Of a stretch of DNA of 64,000 nucleotides, positions 55,901 to 63,715 are shown piece after piece. Numbering within the stretch: position 1 is the stretch's first letter; each line of letters opens with the position of its first letter. The stretch is from Varanus komodoensis. Its lineage: Eukaryota; Chordata; Lepidosauria; Squamata; Varanidae. The stretch is taken from NCBI RefSeq assembly GCF_004798865.1, contig NW_025335268.1, forward strand, positions 254,724-318,723, written 5' to 3'. The notes beneath the pieces are model-generated. The model was not told where the DNA came from and did not search any database. It worked only from the letters and a program-made list of their open reading frames with translations. A program made the translations under genes and the position numbers.

Positions 55901-58821
55901 GCATTTAAAGATTTCTATGGCTATCTAATGACCAACGGGGTACTTAGGTCTGCTGCTTTTAACAGGCCTATAGTATGCCAAATACTGTGGTAGCTGTTAA
56001 ATTGTTTTAATGTTTAAAAAACAGTTTTAAAGGTCACTTTTCCTGGAAAGGTCTAGGGTTGTTTTTATTGTTTCATGGTCCAGTCTAGGCGCTGCTGTGA
56101 GCCACAGAGAGAGCTTCTGCTGTTGGGAGGTAAAGGGCTTCCGTAAATAAGCAGTCTTGAAATGGTCTTACTAATGATCACTAGCCGGACTGTGGCCTCC
56201 CCCAATAACCCCTTGCCGGTGAGGGGGCCGGGGCGAAGCAAGGACGCAGTGGGACAAAGAGATCCAAGGACTTGGCCTGCACCGTCACGTGCCAATAACT
56301 GAGACTCATCCAACACAAGAGGCAGCTCTGGATGCTACCGCCAGGAACACTGTAACCATTATGTTATGCAAGTCTGAAAAAACAGAGGTCATTTTATCTA
56401 CAGTGCATCTGGAAAAAAGTCACAGCACATTTGTGAGGCCTTCTGAGGAGAAGGAAGCAACTCTTTGCCGCTGTGGCCGTCCTGTGATAGACCTGTGAGG
56501 TACTGGAAGGGTGCAATCCAGTGGCAATGGCTGCACCCTCCGAACTTGGCGGTCAGGAGGAGCAGAGGAGGCAAATCCTCCCTTGCTGTTCTGCATTATT
56601 CCCACCCTGGATGTTTTGCCCAAGTAGCTGATGCATCTCAGAGGCTGGAGAAACTTCTGGATACCTCACATCCTGTCTTCTCTAGTCTCTCCCCCCCCCC
56701 CCCCCCCCGCTGAACTGCCGCACTTTTCGCCTCTCCAGGGCTGCTTTTCTGACCCTGGAGAACAGCTAGTGGTGCAGTTCTTTCTACACCAGCTGCAAAG
56801 GTGGGGTGGGAAGGGGGTGGCACTCATATCCCCAGCTTTGGGGTTGAAGCTCTCCCTGGCCTCACATCTAGGAAACAGATGCTGTCCAGCAGGCACAGGA
56901 CTGCTCCTTCCATGCTTGCCAGTTTTCCTCCTCGTGCGTGACAGCTGCCCAGGTGATGGTTTTTCTCCCGTGGCTTCCTGAAGTATCACATGCCGCTGAA
57001 TGCCAGCTGCTGTGGAACATGAGCAGGAGGGTGCTATTGTACTCATCTCCTTCTTGCAGGCTTCCCTGAGGCAACTGCTGGCCGCTCTAAGAACAGAACG
57101 GGAGACTAGACAGGCCGATAGTCTGACCCAGCATGGCTCCGCTTGACATTAGAGGTGGCAAGATGCAGCTGGGGCACAATGCCTTTTGATGGCTGTCCTG
57201 CATAATCTGCCAGAGGCCCCGTCCTCACTGGGCTTCCCTGCCCTGTCCCTGCAAGAAGCATCAGATGACATGGAACAAGGGGGAGCAAAACACACAGGTG
57301 TAATGACATTAGGCCATGGGGAAGTTGTACTGGTGTCTCCAGGAAAGGGTGGAAAAGTTTTCTGTTTGAAACTGTGCACAGTGACTGCCGGTCAGCCCAC
57401 AGGCAAGCAACCTGGCGCCCTCCAGATGTTCCTGATTAGATCTCCTATAAACGCCGGCCAGCATGACCAATGGCCAGGGATGATGGCAGCTGCAGACCAA
57501 AACTGCTGAAGACACTAACCATAAGGAACTGAGCATCCCTTGACACAATGCCTGCAGTGGAAGGTGAAGACAAGGCAAGGAGTGTGGCGTGGGGCAGCTG
57601 TTTCTGGCGGCAGTCCTGAATCTCTTGGAACTTAGTTTTACCTTTCAAGTCTGGCAAAAGATGACACACAGGGTGTGGCTACATGAAGCAGGTAAAATGC
57701 TGCTCACTTTTCATGGCTTCCATCCAAGACCTCTGAGTAACCAGAATCACCAAAAGAATTTTCAGCATTGCCAAAAGCTACAACTCCCAGGACCCCCGGA
57801 GAGAGGCTTCATTTGGGCCATACGTATCACAACACTTAGGTGCCTGCAAAGGCAGCCGACAGCGCAGCACCACACTGGTTTTGACAGTGGTCAAGCTAAG
57901 CAATAGTCAAATGCACATGCATACAAATGCGACCCCCAACTTCGAGCACTCCCGGATTTCCTACAAAAACACACCACTCCACATTGGGTCTTACCCGGCG
58001 CATCATATAAAGGCACCTCCTTGTAAGAGACAGACATCACTGGGTGCTTGAGTTTCTCCCTGAAATCAGCGATGGTTTGGTAGACCAGGAAAACGGCAAT
58101 GGCCATCAGCAGCAGGTATATGAAGAGGAGAATGACTGAGAAGACGTTTTTCAGGCAGGACTTGCTGAACCGCACTGAAGGGCTGCTGCTGTCTAGGATT
58201 GAACAAAATGTTCACTTGAGACCTCTGGTCAGCACTCCACGCTCCCCCGCTCCCACGCTGAAGTAGAATGAACCAAAGGCTTGAGCAGGGGGGCCTAATC
58301 CCCCGATGCGCACAGGGGAGTTGCAGAGGGAGCTGCTGCAGGCAAGTACAGTCCTTCTGTTTTCCACAGGTCCACCTCCATGCCAGGCCATGGGTCCTCT
58401 TGGTGCATGTTCTAGGTCAGTCAAAGGATTCATGGCAAGTGAAGCTCTTTTGCTGTGTCCACAGAAGAACTGTACACGGCATTATTATTTCAAAGCTCAG
58501 GGAGATGTAGCCATCTCGTTCATCTGTCGACAAATGAAAATGATACTGACCAGGGCAGCATCCCCAAACCTGGCGCCCCCCAGATACGTCGGGCAACATC
58601 GTCCAGCATGGTGGGAGTTGTTGTTCAACACGTGTGGAGGGTACCAGCTTAGGGAAGGCTGCGATTGGGCACCAGGACATACGTGCCCCCAAACACATGC
58701 ATTCAGCTGCCCAGTCCTTACCTGGAAGAATGGATGAGCCGGCATCATCTTGTTCCTCTTCATCCGCTTGTTCCTCTGATAAATCCGTGTGCGCAGCAAG
58801 GTGTTCTGCATCTTCGTTCAG
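37783..58821 (-). CDS. PACC1: PACC1 (TMEM206), proton-activated chloride channel, exons 2-8 (5' partial)
   Basis: Seven exons join in phase into 335 residues plus stop; with about 12 residues from the missing exon 1 the total would be near 347 (human 350). The product is a trimeric plasma-membrane and endosomal Cl- channel opened by extracellular or luminal acid (PAC/ASOR). The order is an acidic cytosolic N-terminus, TM1 (NVFSVILLFIYLLLMAIAVF), a large extracellular domain, TM2 (MIALLCGIFLALFKAADFAK) and a basic C-tail (KIRKRHLKRR) ending NHIS. The TM2 Lys of LFKAADF, the anion-selectivity residue in human, and the His of KLKHPV (human H98, pH sensor) are present. Exons: 58722-58821, 57995-58192, 54142-54296, 51864-52006, 41230-41374, 39895-39999, 37783-37944. 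All introns are GT-AG. Confidence 0.96.
39895..39999 (-). CDS. PACC1: PACC1 exon 7
   Basis: 35 codons, phase 0. The acceptor is cctttcatcag and the donor is gtgagt. It encodes ISVVNYIKRTTKAGVDQLFF and VVFEWKDPFIQEVQD. FFVVFEWKDPFIQ is invariant with human. The linker KRTTKAGVD replaces human DQRPAAKKSA, a variable loop, and is one residue shorter. Confidence 0.95.
41230..41374 (-). CDS. PACC1: PACC1 exon 6
   Basis: The acceptor is ttcccaccacag and the donor is gtaaag. The exon has 1 + 144 bases. It encodes (S)PNKSEFMKACESSYSSWKFS, GGFRTWVKMSLVKTKEEDGQ and ETVEFRQE. KTKEEDG holds the conserved acidic pair equivalent to human E249/E250. It is separated from exon 5 by a 10.5-kb TE-filled intron. 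Confidence 0.95.
41535..41612. mobile_element. Palindromic hAT-like MITE, half copy
   Basis: It contains gcaggggatgatgggagttg then tagtggaacacagctggaga and ggcttgggaaggctaccct, the right half of the family at 14104 and 59605. Confidence 0.55.
41810..43959 (+). mobile_element. CR1 LINE, ORF2 through 3' end, decayed
   Basis: About 2.15 kb in sense orientation. Recognisable pieces in order: IRKAKEQLEEHIANNIKVTN then KEFFKYTTSRKVAKEAVGSL near 42080; RKRKSCLTNLLEFFESVNKH near 42645; LQGCMLGPILFNLFS near 42895 (the RT block usually GxPQGSVLGPILF); a degraded FIDDTKLF near 42980 (the catalytic FADDTKLF block; Ala to Ile, Asp-Asp kept); the C-terminal and 3' UTR region to ctggactagatgaacctttg then ggcttttctatgtatctatg. 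Many stops and shifts, so it cannot be active. It is interrupted by C16 at 43120-43135. Confidence 0.8.
43120..43135. repeat. C16 homopolymer inside CR1
   Basis: Sixteen consecutive C. Its length is likely uncertain in the assembly. Confidence 0.9.
43965..44062. repeat. Short dispersed palindromic repeat
   Basis: It reads gtgcagtcctatatatagat, tacctgggagttacagccac then tgaaatcagtgagccttgta. It belongs to the same family as 32735-32806. Confidence 0.5.
44110..44345 (+). mobile_element. CR1 3' tail
   Basis: It shares tacaccagttgctgagcagc, ttaggcaggaagaggtcttg and cacccatcc with the end of the larger CR1 next door (43795-43870), then ctggactagatggacttttg. It is a second, independently truncated insertion of the same subfamily. 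Confidence 0.75.
45515..45875 (-). mobile_element. Sauria-type SINE, antisense, with nested CR1 tail and 19-base tandem repeat
   Basis: It starts cactcatttatactctgcct then ttcttcctcttgcaaggc, resumes after the insertion at ctcctctccattttatgc with ccctgtgaggtaggttggaa, and ends ccagcactcttaaccactac. Near its tRNA-like head a 19-base unit AGTCCAGCACTGAGTCCCA occurs 2.5 times in tandem (45803-45850). Confidence 0.75.
45570..45692 (+). mobile_element. CR1 3' tail nested in SINE
   Basis: It contains ggaatgtcatgagcggagct, ggccagactagatgacctgc and ccccttctgactcgcgctgt then ttctaaagtttct. It is the same subfamily as 35931-36022 and lies in the opposite orientation to its host SINE. Confidence 0.7.
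46030..46225 (-). mobile_element. Sauria-type SINE, antisense
   Basis: It shows ttttatatcccacctttttt, caaccaccctgtgaggtgga, ttggctccatggctgagcag and a head ending gtcccagtgcggcgctacac. Compare the sense copies at 46787 and 47893, which have ctcagccatggagccaa. Confidence 0.75.
46787..47000 (+). mobile_element. Sauria-type SINE, near full length
   Basis: The head gagccactgtggcatagtgg then ttaagagcacaggcctggga carries the tRNA-like A-box. The B-box region ggtttccattccctgctcag, the block cagtcacagactctcagccc and the tail aaaaaaggtgggatataaac follow. It is well preserved. Confidence 0.85.
47893..48123 (+). mobile_element. Sauria-type SINE, best preserved copy
   Basis: The head tagtgtggtgtagtggttaa, the B-box gggttctagtccctgctcag, then tgactttgggccagtcacag, acctacctcacagggttgtt and tgtaagctgccttgagccct follow in order. 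It ends in (AAAT)n at about 48104-48121. About 230 bases, full length; it can serve as the local family reference. Confidence 0.88.
49585..49890 (+). mobile_element. LINE-related repeat (CR1-type 3' region)
   Basis: It contains gaccaagggtccatctagtt, cagtagctaaccagctaccc, ctctgatactggaggtagcc and gccatcaggactagttgcca, all standard for a common squamate CR1-associated repeat. Confidence 0.6.
49895..50235 (-). mobile_element. L2/CR1-like LINE 3' region, antisense
   Basis: It contains tttagggctttaaaagtcat, gtcagtgcagctattgcagc, gggctgctacattctggctc and acattgcaataatccgtatg. These phrases are shared by many squamate LINE copies in which the ORF lies in antisense. It complements the 55410-56060 fragment. 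Confidence 0.6.
50765..50840. repeat. Short dispersed palindromic repeat
   Basis: It contains ctactcacaagtaagtccca, ttcagttcaatggaacttac and tcccagattaatattgcaac. It is a near-complete palindromic unit of the family at 32735 and 43965. Confidence 0.65.
50880..51135 (+). mobile_element. L1 LINE ORF2 C-terminal fragment
   Basis: The + strand reads CPKIKDFSEMILENIGKIVG, YCLTFNPLVILLGNIKDEVL then QEAWK. This matches the end of vertebrate L1 ORF2 (WxCPKIxxFWxxI, then LxLLG). It is a short 5'-truncated tail. Confidence 0.75.
51722..51832 (-). mobile_element. Sauria-type SINE head, antisense
   Basis: It contains ttttatcctcacaatgattc, gagcttcatggttgagtggg and gatttgaaccaggccccc, the complement of the SINE centre and B-box. 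It ends within 32 bases of PACC1 exon 5. Confidence 0.6.
51864..52006 (-). CDS. PACC1: PACC1 exon 5
   Basis: The acceptor is tgctcatag and the donor is gtacag. The exon has 141 + 2 bases. It encodes KHAVIVEGPRDVKKRELVFI, QFHLNETDLDFSAIDYLLFS and SFQEFLS. The NET sequon sits where human has NKS, so this N-glycosylation position is kept with different neighbours. Confidence 0.95.
53225..53645 (+). mobile_element. CR1 LINE, ORF2 C-terminus and 3' tail
   Basis: The frame reads VQHRATRMVARLQGKPHEMR, LRELGLCSLEKRRLREDVLV and TPRVWNGLPQEVVEAP with one shift. These are CR1 hallmarks (RATKM, RLRELGLFSLEKRRLRGDL, WNxLPxEVVEAP). The 3' UTR follows: ggcatgtcatgagtggagcc, cagactagatgacctgggag and ctctgtttctatgtttct. 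It is 5'-truncated. Confidence 0.88.
53646..53935 (+). mobile_element. CR1 3' tail, second copy abutting the first
   Basis: It contains ggaggtggctgactctccat, gacactggacagccacctgt, gcaggggactggactcgata and ggccccttccacctttatca. This is a different CR1 subfamily inserted at the end of the preceding one. Confidence 0.7.
54142..54296 (-). CDS. PACC1: PACC1 exon 4
   Basis: The acceptor is tttgtccacaacag and the donor is gtaata. The exon has 2 + 153 bases. It encodes GIALYPGKAELLTCKHHYYD, YIPPLVNPGQPGKIECITQR and VNYTDPFTNQTK. Sequons NYT and NQT are kept. The human NCT sequon (MNCTTQ) is replaced by ECIT. The Cys residues are conserved. Confidence 0.95.
55410..56060 (-). mobile_element. LINE remnant (L2/CR1-like)
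   Basis: The first part (gttgaaggctgctaaaagat, ccaacaaggtcacagtcgcc, cctgtctgcagtccagattg) is a known antisense region of squamate L2-like LINEs. The later part (ggcattggagg-type cttggagggtgatccgaagc, cactacattaggacagccct, gcatttaaagatttctatgg) looks like a second fragment, in sense orientation. At least two pieces are joined. Confidence 0.55.
56691..56708. repeat. C18 homopolymer
   Basis: Eighteen consecutive C in PACC1 intron 3. Similar long C-runs at 2989, 34640, 43120 and 60330 suggest poly-C is frequent in this region or in this assembly. Confidence 0.9.
56960..57145 (+). mobile_element. CR1 3' tail (third subfamily)
   Basis: It shares ggaacatgagcaggagggtg, ctattgtactcatctccttc then ttgcaggcttccctgaggca with 60660-60730 (aacatgagtaggaaggcact, tgcttgccagcttcccattg), followed by a gtctgacccagcatggctcc end. 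Confidence 0.7.
57385..57510. mobile_element. Palindromic hAT-like MITE
   Basis: It contains caacctggcgccctccagat, ggccagcatgaccaatggcc and agggatgatggcagctgcag then accaaaactgctgaag. Both halves are recognisable. Confidence 0.6.
57995..58192 (-). CDS. PACC1: PACC1 exon 3 (TM1)
   Basis: The acceptor is caatcctag and the donor is gtaaga. The exon has 2 + 195 + 1 bases. It encodes DSSSPSVRFSKSCLKNVFSV, then ILLFIYLLLMAIAVFLVYQT (TM1), then IADFREKLKHPVMSVSYKEV and PLYDAPG. The KLKHPV His matches human H98. Human has EVDRYDAPG where this has EVPLYDAPG, so Pro-Leu replaces Asp-Arg at 109-110. Confidence 0.95.
58555..58660. mobile_element. Palindromic hAT-like MITE beside PACC1 exon 2
   Basis: It contains caaacctggcgccccccaga, ccagcatggtgggagttgtt and gtaccagcttagggaaggct. 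It lies 60-170 bases downstream (in transcript sense) of exon 2. Confidence 0.6.
58722..58821 (-). CDS. PACC1: PACC1 exon 2
   Basis: The acceptor (on the - strand) is ttttgcattggcag and the donor is gtaagg. It starts in phase 0 and encodes LNEDAEHLAAHTDLSEEQAD and EEEQDDAGSSILP plus one base of Asp. This is the cytosolic N-terminal region. It aligns with human LSEELVQVVENSELADEQDK and on to ILPG, but it is poorly conserved and more acidic. The preceding exon (human MIRQERSTSYQE) was not found up to base 64000. Confidence 0.85.
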
Positions 58822-58924
58822 CTGCCAATGCAAAATCAGTTCAATGCAGGACAGACAGCACTGGACCTCCACATGGACTCAGAAGCAGGCACTTTCCCTC
58901 ATGCTATTCCACCTCTTACAACAG

Positions 58925-59065
58925 TGATTGGGAACATGTGGACATCCACATGTTTTGGACCACAACTTCCATCATTCCTCACTACCGGCTATGCTTCCTG
59001 GGTATTATGGGTCCAGTCCAGCAACATCTGGAATGTCAGAGGTTCCTCATCCCTGCCTTACCAAT
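58925..59065. mobile_element. Palindromic hAT-like MITE
   Basis: It contains acatgttttggaccacaact then tccatcattcctcactaccg, gctatgcttcctgggtatta and gcaacatctggaatgtcaga, the inverted right half. Confidence 0.6.
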
Positions 59066-59604
59066 ACTCATGGTGTGACCATCTCATGGGATGACGATAA
59101 CATGCGGAAGGTACAGGTTACAGCCCTCTTGCTGAAACTAAGTGGGTATATCTTTTGGATGGGAGACCACCTGGGAACCCTACCCCATGTTGAGTCCCAT
59201 GGTGAAAGAAAAGCCAGATGTATAATAAACATGCTGAATAAATGAAACAACAAACAGAACAACTTCAGACCAGCATCTGATGGCATCAGCAGTGCCCTCC
59301 AGTGATACAAAGACTCTCCAAACCATGGGGGTGAACCTTTTTAAGGAGCTGCACCCATATAATGGAATCTGTGGGAAGAAGACTCCCTCCCCAGAGGTGG
59401 TCGCAAATGGTTTCCACATAACTGCACTGACATGTAAACTAGTCTTTGGCCTCCCCTCTAAGGTAGGAATAAGTGATGTACTTCTTGGCCAAATGAGACA
59501 AGACTAAGAACCAACGGAGAGTCCCTCTACCCAATGCAAATAACAGCCTTGGAAGAACAAGTTTCATCAGGACCATGGTAGAGGTAAAGGAGTTGAACTA
59601 TTCT

Positions 59605-59700
59605 TCCCCAACCTGGTATCCTTCAGATGTTTTGGACCACACCTTCTAGCATCCCTGACCATTAGCCATGGTGACTGGGATTATGAGAAGTGAGGCTGAA
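59605..59700. mobile_element. Palindromic hAT-like MITE, truncated
   Basis: It contains ccaacctggtatccttcaga, tgttttggaccacaccttct and gactgggattatgagaagtg. The right end is missing. Confidence 0.6.
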
Positions 59701-60019
59701 AATACCTACAAAGAATCAGGCTGGGACAGCTGGATTTAAACTATCCCTACCCATCTCCTGGAGTCCTGGTGCTACTAGGGCTTTTTCATGCCTTAGTATG
59801 AAGGTATGAAACTACTGATTTTAAAACATACACATAAATATTCTCATGTATACCATTAATGTCACATCTACTTTGGTCCTTAGAGAGCAATATAAAGAGA
59901 AATTGCTGCCTGATTTTTAGGTATAACACGTCTTTAGTCGTTTGAATGTATATGAGATCAGTTTTAGGTTCTCCTTGGGAATGAGCTTATGGGGACTGTT
60001 CGCATGAGCTTCTCTAGTA

Positions 60020-60496
60020 CAGTGGTACCTTGGCTCACAAACTTAATCCATTCCAGGACTCTGGTCGTGACCCAAATTTGTTGTGAGCCAAGTCAAATTT
60101 CCTCATAAGGTTCAATGTAAATAAGGTTAATCCATTCTGTAACTATTTTTTTTACTCACAAAAATTTGAAGCAAAGTGACAAAGAACAGCAAAGACTGCG
60201 GCCATCTCCCCCCCTCCAGCGATTGTGCGGGGGTGTAGGGGGAGATGGGTGCAGCCATGGGCGGTGGGGGGAGGTGAGTGCGGGCGCGCTCGGGCAGGGA
60301 ACACGGGCACAATCGCGGCCATCTCCCCCCCCCCCCCCCCAGCACCACCTAGATCGCGTCCGTGCAGGGAAGGGGCGCACACTTGCGATCGTCATCCAAT
60401 GCAGAGTTCGCAACCTGCGGTGAAATTTTTATGAAATTTCTGTTCGCAACCCGATTTACTCATGAACTGAGGCATTCGTGAGCTGAGGTACCACTG
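60020..60496. mobile_element. Tigger/pogo-like MITE, copy 2
   Basis: The ends CAGTGGTACCTTGGCTCACA and (inverted) CAGTGGTACCTCAGCTCACG are flanked by TA on both sides. The first 13 bases match exactly. At 477 bases it is longer than copy 1 because it keeps sub-terminal aatttgttgtgagccaagtc and a longer GC-rich middle with a C-run. It is non-coding and so non-autonomous. Confidence 0.87.
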
Positions 60497-60529
60497 TACT
60501 TCTTACATAAATAAATGAATTCACTGTTG

Positions 60530-60830
60530 CAAGAGGGCCAGCAGCTTGGATGGCTTTACCAAAGGATTAGACAAAGTCATGGAGGAAACGGTCATCACCG
60601 GCTGCTAGTCTTCATAGCTGCCTGCTGGTTCCAGCATCACAGGCCTTGTGACTCGGCCTATTAGTGCTGGGGAACATGAGTAGGAAGGCACTGTTTACTC
60701 ATGTCCTGCTTGCCAGCTTCCCATTGAAGCATCAGGTTGGCCACTGTGAAAAACAGGATACTGGACCAGCAAGGCTTCTGGTCTGACCCAGAATGGCTCT
60801 TGCATCCTTCTGTGTACCTGAACTTCAAAA
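60530..60830 (+). mobile_element. CR1 3' tail (third subfamily)
   Basis: It contains ggattagacaaagtcatgga, acatgagtaggaaggcactg, ggatactggaccagcaaggc and cttctggtctgacccagaat. It is the longer of two copies of this subfamily in the window. Confidence 0.75.
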
Positions 60831-62889
60831 TGTATCACTGCACTATTGCATAAATCCAATGAATACAAATTGCAGAATTGCCAGTTGAGCATTTTCTGTG
60901 CAAATAGGACAACATCTTGCTGAGTTTAATGCAGACTAATTCTGAACAATCACTTTTCATCCTGGTCACTGCAAAATGAACAGCAACAGCAACAAAAAAT
61001 CCTTGGGACAATGCTTCATTATACTCCAACTCAATGGACTGGAATAACAAAGGACTGAACACCTTTGAAAGCAGCAACGCAGACCAGATGCTTCTCGCTC
61101 CTTCCTGCAAAGCCCGGGGCCCAAACTGCCTTGGACATTTTTGTCAATGTCACAAGCTTGTCACTTCTGATAGATGTTATCCTTGCATGCAGCACAGCAT
61201 CTAATCCTAGAACTGAAGGAAAGTAACTAAAGGCATGTCACAAAAGATCCAGCTTTCCTTTGTTCCTTCCCTCTGCGTTCTTTTCTTTCCTGGCATTCTG
61301 AAGCTGCCCTACAGATCACCAGAGTGGCATGCCTTTTCTTCCATTCCCCAAACAAAATTTAGAGCACAATTATTTAGTAATACTTATATATCACTTAATA
61401 TACCAACTAAAATACACTATTATAAATAAGTTCAACTAGAATAGCAATAAAGAGCAATACAAAGAACAGAAAGATGGAGCAACATATGATTAACTGCAAT
61501 TAATCCCGGAAAAACTAAGTGAGCAACGGCATTTTTAGGACATACATACCTCCCAACCTCCCAAACTGCATTGCATGGGTGTTCCAGAGGGCAAGAAGGA
61601 ATTTACCAATTTATTTATTTAGGGTTGTCAGTGTTGCAGTCCCATTCTTAAACACTATACCACACTGACTTATGATATATGTTGTTGCTTTTAAATCAAT
61701 TTAAACCATGCTTCCACCATGGTAAAATCCTGCTCCCTTCTTTGAAGTGACAATACAAATGACAGCCTTATCAGTTCCTAGAGCAGGTTCCCAACCTGAA
61801 GCGGGCAAAATTGGAAGGCTGGGAGTGTCACGAGCTCCCTCCCTGCCATGACTGGAAACTGCCAGTCACAAAACATCCCTTTCCCAGAAAGTAAACTGGT
61901 GAGACTGAAAGAAAAGCTCCTTGCCCAGGGTGCAGGTGAGGTCTGAATTCCAAATCACACAGCTACTCAAATAAAAACACTGTTGGAGACCAGCACTTTG
62001 CTTTGCAATTTGGCAGCCCCACACTTAAAAAGAAACACGTTCTAAAGCGCTTAAGAAATAAAATTAAAAACACAAGGGTCAAGGAACCTGGCAGGCACCA
62101 AATGTTGTGACATTTCAGGAGGCACAGACTGAGACCATTTGGATACTTCTGGGAGGCAGGCAATCCGGCCCTCTTACACCAGTTGCGTGCTGGCTGAATG
62201 GGGTCCTTGTTTGTTTCCAGGCTCAGTCTAACACACTTGGATGCTCTGACAGGTTTAGGACAGAGTTATCTGAAAGATTTCCCAGGCCCTAAGATGACAA
62301 CAGGGACCCTGCTCTCTGACCTGCTGCCCAGCACCATCAGACTACTGGATCCTGGAGGCAGGGCCTTTTTATCTGGAAGTTTGTGGGAGACAGATACATA
62401 TTAGGCGTGACCCCATAGATTAGGAATCCTTTCCCAGGGAAGGATGCATGGCTGTTTTCACTGGTGAACCTTAAGAGGACAGCTTTTTGGAATCTTTGGG
62501 GCATGATGAAGGTTGATGCGCTGTCGTCGCTTTCAGTTTATGCAGAGAAACCACAGCAGTCTCATCTAGATGGAACCAGGCCCTGTGCCACTGAAGCAAG
62601 GTCTGCTTTCTCCAGCTGGCTAACTCAGAGTCACCAGATCTGCCAGTACATCCATGGGTAGTGCCGATTCAAGGAGGCCTCGCAGGCTGTTGATCGAGCC
62701 ATCCAGGAGGAGTTCAGCCCTGTGCAAAGCTGCTTGATAACCCCCAACCAGGTCAGCAGTCTTCATGACCGATACTGCCTAAAAGTGGTTTGATGTCTGG
62801 TGCCCGGCTGAGAACTGCAAATTTCCCGGTATCCCTGGGGCATTTTGTTTAATGGTGATGCAAGAAACCGGGTTTGCATAAGCAGTCAC

Positions 62890-63715
62890 TGATGAAGTAC
62901 CCAAAGGCTGATTTTTTCAATGGTATTCAGAAAAAGAAAAATCACTGATAAGTAGCGCTTAGACACACATTGACCTTGAGGAGAAGACTATCTGGGCCCC
63001 AGTGGTTTTGATTTTCCTCCCTACAGCTTTGAAGTCTGATGTTATTTTGTCAAAGCTTCTCCTGGCAGTGTTGTTAGTTCCCATGTAGATGAGAAAATAG
63101 GGGTATTGTGGGTTGTTTGAGATGTATGAATCTATTGGTTATACATTAATCTTGTCTCCAGGGAGGCAGCATATTTGTCAATTTTCTGGGTTGTCGCGGC
63201 ATGCATCTCTTTCCATCTCACACAACAGGGAATCTCTCACAACTATCACTCATCTCCTTTTGTTGTTGCAAACTTTGGCACCCAGTGTGTTGGGTTGTTC
63301 TTTCATAGTGGGTTTCTCACTCGTCTCTTCCGCAAGCAAAGCCATCTGAGAGTTCCACTGCTTCCGTCGATGCAGAGTGTCCTCTAGCTCTACCACATCT
63401 GCCACCCTGTTCCAGGGAGCTTCCTTCTTTTCTCCTTCTCTCAGGGTTCTCTTCTTCTGCCCCAGCTTGTTCATGAACTTCTTGCTTCTGTACTACACTT
63501 AGGTGTTGCAGGTCCACTGCTCTGTCTAAAAGCTTTTCATCTTCTTTTATTACCTTCAAGCCAGGCACTCCCTGCTCCAGGGCTCTCGCCTTTTCTTCTG
63601 ACAGGGCCGCTAGCTTGCACTTGTTGCATGCGTAGGCCACGAGGCCCTCAGGTAAGAAAACACTGCACAGTTGTTGCAGGTCACCGCCACTCTGGTCCAT
63701 TGTTTGTGCTACCTT
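62890..63715 (-). mobile_element. CR1 LINE ORF1 (zinc-finger-like and esterase region), decayed
   Basis: On the - strand a 127-codon frame starts MDQSGGDLQQLCSVFLPEGL then VAYACNKCKLAALSEEKARA, a Cys-x2-Cys cluster followed by a Leu/Glu-rich coiled coil, as in reptile and bird CR1 ORF1. After a shift, VRDSLLCEMERDACRDNPEN, WQICCLPGDKINV and YFLIYMGTNNTARRSFDKIT follow. These are the GDSLLRG, CCLPGA and GTNDTA blocks of the SGNH esterase domain; Asp in GTNDTA is replaced by Asn. It is a LINE fossil, not a host gene. Confidence 0.75.

Noticed and set aside
58417-58872. 151-codon - strand frame as a whole exon
   Set aside because: Only 58722-58821 has splice sites and PACC1-like sequence. The rest is intron that happens to stay open.
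63317-63700. 127-codon - strand frame as a host protein
   Set aside because: The CxxC cluster followed by the esterase block downstream identifies it as CR1 ORF1.
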